Positions 56,737-64,000 of a stretch of DNA of 64,000 nucleotides are shown piece by piece. The DNA comes from Neoarius graeffei. Its lineage: Eukaryota > Chordata > Actinopteri > Siluriformes > Ariidae. How positions within the stretch are numbered: position 1 is the first letter of the stretch; each line of letters opens with the position of its first letter. The position numbers were made by a program, and so were the translations under genes. A model generated the notes under the pieces. It was given only the letters and a program-made list of their open reading frames with translations, searched no databases and was not told where the DNA came from. The stretch covers positions 50,929,757 through 50,993,756 of the forward strand of contig NC_083596.1 in NCBI RefSeq assembly GCF_027579695.1, read 5' to 3'.

Positions 56737-56828
56737 CTGTTGTAGGATCTGTAATAGCAATAAGGGGTGCAGTGATGAGAGGGTGTGCAGATCTCCACAC
56801 TGTGTGTTATTACAAGCACATCTGCATT

Positions 56829-56902
<74 letters not shown>

Positions 56903-57147
56903 CACGCATAACAATGTGTGCAGGCAATTTACACGTTAGGCTTCATAAAAGAACGGGATGTGGGGGGTGAGGTGGGGGCGGGGATTTGTAATCACTAGCC
57001 TGAAATGATATTTTTGGAACATCTGAAGGCTCTAGAACCCGGATCCCATCCTCTGGACTCTGTAAAGTTTCTAGAACCTGGAATATAACTGAAGGCTCTA
57101 GAACCAAAGTGACATACAGGAAACACTCCAAGCTTTTACACCACAGC

Positions 57148-57197
<50 letters not shown>

Positions 57198-57600
57198 GGT
57201 TCTTAGACCCAAATGGGGTTTCTGAAATACCTGAAGATTCTTGAACTCGGCTAAAATAATTGTTCTATTCACACTCTAGAATCCAAATGACACGCATGGG
57301 AACTGGGGAACGTTTAGAGAACCGACAGGGGATCAGATCATCAACGTTCTCTCTGTGGACAAAACCAGCATACATCTACAGGAATGATCTCGAACACACG
57401 AGGAAACATCTAAAAGATCCAGGGATGAGATTAGATTCTGTATCTCTCGCTCACTGTGATGATAAAATCGTCTCTCTCTCTCTCTTTAGTGGAAGCGATG
57501 TGATTATGTAACTCCATCACACACAGCTTTGAGTCTGAACAGGTAGCTTCATCTCCTGGGGGTGAGATAGTGACGACGATGATGATGATGAGAGATGATG
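56571..57600. repeat. CA and GT arrays with unclassified DNA
   Basis: (CA)n at 56684-56733, (GT)n at 56834-56900 and 57149-57195. No exon seen. Confidence 0.7.
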
Positions 57601-57605
57601 GAATG

Positions 57606-58652
57606 AGAGAAGGATGTCTTAGAGACAGACAGATAAAGAGAGAGACAGATGTGAGAGACAGACAGATATAGAGACAGCTGATGTGTGAGACAGAAAGTTA
57701 CAGACAGAGAGACAGATGATGTGAGAGACAGAGCCTATCAGACTGACTGACAGATAGACAGGTAGAGAGACAGGTGATGTCAAGAGAGACATATAATGTA
57801 AGAGAGACAGAGAGTGTGCTACACAGACAGACAGAGAGTCAGAGAGACAGACAGACAGGTGATGTCGTAAAATGAAAGCAAAAAGGGACAAACAGAGAAA
57901 GATGAAGTGAGAGAGACAGGAAGAGAGAAATATGTCTGAGAGAGAGACAGAAACAGACAGAAACAGACAGGGAGGCAGAAACAGACAGACATAGAGACAA
58001 AAACAGACAGGCAGAGAGACAGAAACAGACAGAAACAGACAGGGAGGCAGAAACAGACAGACATAGAGACAGAAACAGACAGGCAGAGACAGAAACAGAC
58101 AGACATAGAGACAGAAACAGACAGGCAGAGAGACAGAAACAGAAAGAGAAACAGACAGGCAGAGAGACAGAAACAGACACACAGAGAGACAGACACAGAC
58201 AGGCAGAGAGACAAATAGACACACAGAGAAAGATAGACAGGCAGAGAGACAGACAGGCAGAGAGACAGAAACAGACAGAGAAACAGACAGGCAGAGAGAC
58301 AGAAACAGACAGACAGAGAGACAGACACAGACAGGCAGAGAGACAAATAGACAGACAGAGAAAGACAGATAGGCAGAGAGACAGACAGACAGAAACAGAC
58401 ACAGACAGACAGAGAGACAGACAGGCAGAGAGACAAATAGACACAGAGAAAGATAGACAGGCAGAGAGACAGACAAGCAGAGAGACAGAAACAGACAGAG
58501 AGACAGACAGGCAGAGAGACAGAAACAGACAGAGACAGAAACAAACAGAGAGACGGAAACAGAGACAGACAGAGAGACAGAAACAGACAGACAGGCAGAG
58601 AGACAGACAAACAGAAACAGACAAACAGAAACAGACAGAGAGAGAGACAGAA

Positions 58653-58683
<31 letters not shown>

Positions 58684-58684
58684 G
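57606..58684 (+). repeat. 1.1-kb GACA/GAGA (Bkm-like) tract
   Basis: Purine-rich with C at fixed spacing: GACAGAAACAGACAGACAGA and AGGCAGAGAGACAGA units in higher-order arrangement, ending in pure (GACA)n at 58655-58683. Long - strand open frames are a composition effect. Confidence 0.95.
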
Positions 58685-58820
58685 GTGCAGCAGGTGGGAC
58701 TGAATGTGAGGTTTCAGTGACTGACTGTAACACAGAGATGCGAAATCTGCGGCGAACTCTTCGGCGCACATCAGCCACATCACACAGCGGCTAGGCTAAT
58801 TATAAAAACATGAAGTGTGT

Positions 58821-58875
<55 letters not shown>

Positions 58876-58985
58876 TTAACAGTATCATTTAACAAACTGA
58901 CAGGCTAGCACTTTGAGCTGCGCTAAACTTGGCAGAGGAAAACAAATGGGCAGTCAGCCAATCACGGCTGAGTATTCAATCAAAA

Positions 58986-59037
<52 letters not shown>

Positions 59038-60827
59038 TGATTTCACTAAAGCAGCGTGCACTCTACAAGATGTTGATCCTGATTTCACCTCTGATTTGCT
59101 GTTTTCTGACAAATCACGGGAAGCAGGTTGTGTTGTGTTCGCTTGCTAATAAATTATGCTACCTGGCTGTGGAGCAACGTTAGCTACACCGCTAAGAGCG
59201 CCATGAAATAAGGTGTGAAATACAGCTAGCTGGCTAACGTTAATCTGACTGAGGGACTCGCATTGGAGTTAAAATAAACAAACAAACAGAGCGAGAGCTC
59301 GTGTAGCTCAGCAGTCAGCTGCTGTCACGGAGTAAAATAAAGAATTTAATAAAAATATTTCAACAGCTGAATGTTAACAGCTACGGTTTCGCTCAGTATT
59401 CCAGAACAGGCTGTTTTTAATCATATTTTCCTGTTTCCTTTTTAAAAACAAAGTGGTGTTACGTGGAAAAGAGTCGCTTTAGAAACAGAAAAACAAACAG
59501 AATTTTGGATTTAACATTTCGAGCGTTTTTATTCTGATTAATCATCAGCTCAGGATTTTGGAGTGAATTTCTTTCAAACCTTAATTAAGCATAAAAACAA
59601 ATTCAAGACAAACATTATGATAAAAATGACTGTTTTTTCCACAGTCGTGGCTTGGTTTATTAGCGCTAACGTTAACATTCACTTGTGAATGAAACGATAC
59701 GCTAATGCTAATTTAACATTCAGTGCATTCAGATACAGAATTTTAGAGTAAATTAAATTGTTTTGACTCGTAGCTGCAGGTTGTTTTGGTCATCGTTATT
59801 CTGTCTGGGGTTTTTTTTTTTGAAGAAAAAATGTCATCCATGTAGATGTAGATATTTTTCCATACAGAGGAAAAAGAAACAAATAAATAAAGTAAAAGAA
59901 AAGAAACCGACTCAGTTACTGTAAGAACATCAGTATCAGATCAGAACCAGGTCCGTTTACGCCACAGCGCTGCTGGGTTCTGGAATCTGATTGGTCTGGA
60001 GGTGTTGATTCATGTTCTCTAGGTTTGTATTAATGCACTCTGTCTAATTTGTGAACGTTTCCATGGTAACATCTCATTCACAGGGAGTTAAAAAGTTCCC
60101 GATGTGGTGAAGTTTTTCTGTAACGAGTCGCTGATGAAACACTTTTGGAAGGAGTCTCCAGCGTCAGACGTGAAGCTGGAAGATTTCCGACTTCTTCAGG
60201 ACAGAAGAGTTTACACTTCTCTCAGGTTTCTTGTGGATTTTTTTTTAATTATTTGAAGAGCGAGAATAACAAGAAGCTGGTGAGGGAACGACTGTTTATA
60301 ACGACTGCTATAACAGAAGAGAGAACTCGTTCTGCAGACGTTCCACAACTTTAAATGTAACTATAAATGGATAAAAATGATGCTGTGTTGTTTTTAAATA
60401 AATATAATGTTGTAACTGTTGGCATGTTGCCGTGGTGTCAGAAGAATAAAACACTTGCAGACGTGCTGTTAGAGGAAATTAATCAGCTTCAGGATGTTCG
60501 CAGCAAATCAGGAACACGGCGTGCTGCTGCCACCTCTGGCAACATGCTGACACACATAATTACCCATAATGCCTCTGCCAGGGACACACACGCTACATTA
60601 ACGATCAGAATTCTCAATTATACACCACTGTTTCAGCCACGATAAATATATTTTTTGAAATGTTTATTTTTCTCTGTAAAAACAGAAATAAATGTGTCAA
60701 AAATATTTGCAAAATTTTTCTGATCACATGACATCACTGGCACATAAACAAACAAACTGTACTTATAAAAACATTTTGAATATTTTGTGAAAAAAAATGT
60801 CATTTCAGTTTTGTAGCGTGAACTGTA
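58685..60827. repeat. unclassified with CA arrays
   Basis: (CA)n at 58826-58872 and 58986-59034. Otherwise no exon, promoter or complete repeat recognised. Confidence 0.4.
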
Positions 60828-61046
60828 TACTGTATTGGTCCTAATAGATGCGCAATGCACGAACGCAAGATCATTTGCATGCGCGTCTATTATATACCAA
60901 ACGCCTAGGTTCCGAACGAATATCGGTCGATGTGTATGTTTTCGTTTCCGAAACGTTATGATCAGCTCGAAGCGGTTTTGGCAGTTTCCGAATTTTATCA
61001 CCACCCAATAGGAAGCAACGGCGACGCATGTGCATGAAGAAGATCC

Positions 61047-61382
61047 ATGGCTGCCAAGTTTGAGTTGGATTTGTGTGTGTGAGGTTTTCGTGTTTACCAA
61101 CACGTGTGGAAACCAGAAATAGGTGAAACATTGCAGTGTCGAATAGAAGAAAATCCATTTGATAAAAACGCTGTCGCTGTTGTTCGCCAGGATAAAACTA
61201 TAGGCCACGTCCCCAAAAAACACTCGAAAGTGTGCCGGTATTTCATTGCCCGGGGTGGGGTGATTATAGTTGCCGTCATCGGTAAACGGCGGAATACAGG
61301 CGTCGGACTCGAAATTCCCGTGCAATATACATTTACTGGTGTGCCTGGAGATGTTATTAAACTGACAAAATTGTTGAGGTGA
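61047..61382 (+). pseudogene. HIRAN-domain protein, one in-frame stop
   Basis: ATG 61047 (CCATGGCTG context) encodes MAAKFELDLCV, then TGA at 61080, then GFRVYQHVWKPEIGETLQC in the same frame, IEENPFDKNAVAVV, TIGHVPKKHSKV, FIARGGVIIVAVIG and GLEIPVQYTFTG to TGA 61382. The HIRAN fold (K/R-PEIGE, N-x-DKNAVAV, GHVPK) is complete. HIRAN domains bind DNA 3' ends in HLTF-type proteins; stand-alone ones are known but of unclear role. Confidence 0.75.
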
Positions 61383-61453
61383 ACGATTCAATCTGACAGT
61401 CTACACTGTTGTTGACTATTTCTGGTTCGAGTGCAGCGAGTCGAGGCTACGCC

Positions 61454-61729
61454 ATGCCGAACAAGCGAGGCAGTTACTGTGCTAGCTTCAAATTACAGAT
61501 GGTGGAATATGTTTTGAAAGGGCATTCCAAGAATAAGGCAGCACATCAGTTTGGAATACATCGTCGCAGGGTGCAAGAATGGTGCATTGCTGAGAAAAAA
61601 TTTGACTATCATGACAATGTTCTGACAGGTCAAGAAGAAATTGTTCTATCGGAGGATGATGTCGATGTAAACTCATCTGAGTCGGAAGGCGATGACAATT
61701 ATTTCAGTCCTGATAGTCCTTGTCATTAA
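61454..61729 (+). CDS. Brinker-like helix-turn-helix protein of the transposon
   Basis: 91 codons from MPNKRGSYCASFKLQMVEYV. The pattern RGSY-ASFKL-MVEY...NKAAHQFGIHRRRVQEW is the Brinker/CENP-B-like DNA-binding helix set seen at the N-terminus of Tigger/pogo transposases. It is followed by an acidic tail (LSEDDVDVNSSESEGDD) and a stop, with no catalytic domain. It could be a DNA-binding accessory protein or a truncated transposase. Confidence 0.65.
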   Translation: MPNKRGSYCASFKLQMVEYVLKGHSKNKAAHQFGIHRRRVQEWCIAEKKFDYHDNVLTGQEEIVLSEDDVDVNSSESEGDDNYFSPDSPCH

Positions 61730-62206
61730 TTATGTCTTCTGTCACATGAAAGTCCTTCGTTAGTTTGTGAATGGACTATCTACATGTACCCGTAGATACG
61801 TTTGATAGTGTTTGAAGTGTTTGGTTGCTTGGTACATGTAGTTCCTGTACGGTAGTACACAACTGATGTTATAAAAAATGTTGTAGTTTGAAATACTTCA
61901 ACTAGTCTTGCATGCATATGTCAGTTGATATTTTGCTGCAGGTAGAGAATACTGTATTCTTATTTTGTGATAATATTGAGTTCATCCAAAGGGCCATTTT
62001 AATATTTTACATTATTGTCCAGAGTGCCATTTGATATTCTGTATTGTGCTACGCTAGTCTTCATATGTGGGTGTTATCCAAAGTGCCAATAGATATTTTG
62101 TTTCGGGGTACACCGCACACTTATTATGTTTACATTTGTTTTCATTTAAAGTGCCATTTTATGTTTTGTTACAAGTTGATGTATCGCTACTAGTGTAATA
62201 TTTTAA

Positions 62207-63415
62207 GACTCCGTTCAGACTGCACCCTGAAACGACCCATATCCGATTTTTTTGCCCATATGCGACCTGTATCCGATTTGTTATTGACAATCTGAACGAC
62301 ACAGATCCGATTTTTTTCACATGCGACCCAGGCCGCTTGGATATGTGGTCCTAATTCCGATGCATATCCGTTATTTTCACATGCGACTGCAGTCTGACCG
62401 GACAGGTCGCATTCATGTGACCTACACGTCATCAACAAGAGACAAACGTCACTATTCTGCGTTGGCTAATCCCGCCTCTTTGGTGGAAAACAACAACATT
62501 TGTACAGTTTTCAGAATTTAAATAGACTTTTATAGAATTGATCAAGCTAATGGTGGATTTGGTAGGGACCTGGATGTTGATCTGTTAGCCTGATTAAATA
62601 AAACAGTTTCTATAACTGATTTATAACTTAAACCATCCTGTATTACAAGATTATAAGATTGTTCTGGAAATTTCCAGTAATTTGACACCTTCGGTCTCAT
62701 TACTCTGCTGCCCACATTAATCAGATTATTGTGTGAGTTCCGCCGCCGCCACAAAAACCACATCGCCAGGTCTCGCCTCATCTCCATAGCAAACTGCACT
62801 GGTGTTTCTGCACCTTGAGCCAGCGCTGAGAGAAGTTGCAGAATTCAGCCGGCTATAAACAATCTAAATAAATATTTATAAAAATGTAGAAAAAGTTTAT
62901 TAATATGACGAAATAAATATGTGCAAATTATTAAGCCTGAATTAAGAGTTTGGTAATACAGCGGCCGTATCCCAAATGACTGCCTACTGAAGCTCGAGTG
63001 CACTATATAGAGTTTAAAAATCCATTACTTCCTCGTAACATGTAGTGCACTTATATAGAAATTAGAGAGACATTTAGGAGTCAACCCTCGTTACCAGGCT
63101 ACACGTTTTCATTTCAGTTCAGAAACAAAAACACACACGAGACCTCACACTTTAACACTAACCAGATAATTAAACAAAAAAAAAAAAGAAATCATTAAAC
63201 ATGAAGAGTGCGCTTTTTTTTTTTTTTACGTATTACGTAGATGTGCTAATTACGTGTCAATTTGCGCATGCGGGACACTTTTGGGTCGTTTTCCGTTCAT
63301 ATTGGAGATCGCATACAAGTCTCATATAATTGGTAATGTGAACGGCCTAACAAAAAAATCGGATTTCACAACAAATCGGATATGGGTCGTTTCAGGTTGC
63401 AGTCTGAACGTAGTG
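62207..63415. mobile_element. PIF-Harbinger MITE nested in the HIRAN element
   Basis: Ends GACTCCGTTCAGACTGCA and inverse of CACTACGTTCAGACTGCA, both with CCTGAAACGACCCATATCCG, flanked by TAA (62204-62206, 63416-63418). Many ATCCGATTT words sit subterminally. No coding capacity. Confidence 0.88.
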
Positions 63416-63627
63416 TAATACATGCACGTGTTCGAGTTTGTTAATGAACGAAAATGTGAGCATAAAAAATAAATACAGTTTTTTCCATGGAATTGTTCAC
63501 AAAGAATTGATAAAAAAGTATAGTCTACGGGGAAAATCTCAAAATCGCGCGGGAATTTTTTCGTAAATAGGGGGGGCGCTCTTCTATTAGGACCAATACA
63601 GTATTTATTTTTATTTTGTTTATATTT

Positions 63628-64000
63628 CATCTCATCTCATTATCTGTAGCCGCTTTATCCTGTTCTACAGGGTCGCAGGCGAGCTGGATCCTATCCCAGC
63701 TGACTACGGGCGAAAGGCGGGGTACACCCTGGACAAGTCGCCAGGTCATCACAGGGCCGACACATAGACACAGACAACCATTCACACTCACATTCACACC
63801 TACGCTCAATTTAGAGTCACCAGTTAACCTAACCTGCATGTCTTTGGACTGTGGGGGAAACCGGAGCACCCGGAGGAAACCCACGCGGACACGGGGAGAA
63901 CATGCAAACTCCACACAGAAAGGCCCTCGCCAGCCACGGGGCTCGAACCCGGACCTTCTTGCTGTGAGGCAACAGCGCTAACCACTACACCACCGTGCCG
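63628..64000 (-). mobile_element. Mermaid/DANA-like SINE, cut by window end
   Basis: - strand copy from TTATCTGTAGCCGC to CACCACCGTGCCG at the last base. The first few bases of the A-box end lie outside. Confidence 0.88.

Larger units (their letters stand above)
60830..63601 (+). mobile_element. TA-flanked DNA transposon with HIRAN and Brinker-like ORFs
   Basis: Ends CTGTATTGGTCCTAATAG and the exact inverse CTATTAGGACCAATACAG lie between TA dinucleotides (60828-60829, 63602-63603). Inside, on the + strand, are a single-domain HIRAN ORF and, 70 nt later, a Brinker-type helix-turn-helix ORF. 61900-62170 has four decayed AGTGCCATTTGATATT units. A complete Harbinger MITE is nested at 62207-63415. 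No DDE domain is present, so it is either non-autonomous or of an unfamiliar type. Confidence 0.75.

Noticed and set aside
57819..58783. 310-320-codon - strand open frames in the GACA tract
   Set aside because: Low-complexity Cys/Leu/Ser/Val repeats open in two frames; no start context, no splice context.
60145..60645. Small + strand ORFs before the HIRAN element
   Set aside because: No recognisable domain, weak start context and no splice link to the HIRAN ORF.

Overview
The window is nuclear DNA from a teleost fish. It has vertebrate genes split by long introns, very dense (CA)n/(GT)n microsatellites, and a teleost repeat set: Tc1-like, hAT, PIF-Harbinger and THAP-type DNA transposons, Penelope-like elements and DANA/Mermaid-like tRNA SINEs. 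The SINE type fits an ostariophysan such as a catfish, but I cannot fix the species.

Two host genes are present and face each other. On the + strand, gab3 (GRB2-associated binding protein 3, a docking adaptor) runs from its PH-domain exon at 3550 to a stop at 21629, in nine exons whose phases all join. Exon 1 lies before the window. On the - strand, arhgef9 (collybistin, a CDC42 GEF that clusters gephyrin) runs from an SH3 exon at 51580 down to a stop at 30315, also nine phase-consistent exons (512 codons plus stop). Only the extreme N-terminus was not found. A further 75-nt in-frame exon-like segment sits between the SH3 and DH exons. The stop codons are about 8.7 kb apart.

Most of the rest is mobile DNA. 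The 13.4-kb gab3 intron (3878-17267) holds a Harbinger remnant with a Myb/SANT-like ORF, two two-gene THAP elements with 2-bp AT duplications, a hAT remnant, a Penelope-like insertion with a 13-bp target duplication, a SINE with a 5S rRNA-like segment, a palindromic element split by a Mermaid SINE, and a solo LTR. Four copies of one IR/DR Tc1-like transposon (DD34E) lie at 24128-25591, 31641-33250, 35266-36872 and 45618-47224. Only the second has an uninterrupted transposase. Each of the other three has its own 2-nt deletion, and the first ends in a perfect 71-nt foldback. A 5'-truncated Penelope-like element (GIY-YIG domain, 60-nt inverted flanks, hammerhead-like motif) lies beside the intact Tc1 copy.

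Upstream of arhgef9 there is a 1.4-kb pyrimidine tract (55149-56570) and a 1.1-kb GACA-type tract (57606-58684). At 60830-63601 lies a TA-flanked DNA transposon with a HIRAN-domain ORF and a Brinker-like helix-turn-helix ORF. A complete PIF-Harbinger MITE is nested inside it. A Mermaid SINE runs off the right edge.

No bacterial-type systems, CRISPR arrays or free-standing RNA genes were seen. The less usual items are the HIRAN/Brinker transposon, the tRNA-5S composite SINE, the hammerhead-like Penelope motifs, the Tc1 terminal site embedded in coding sequence, the foldback junction and the candidate arhgef9 exon.
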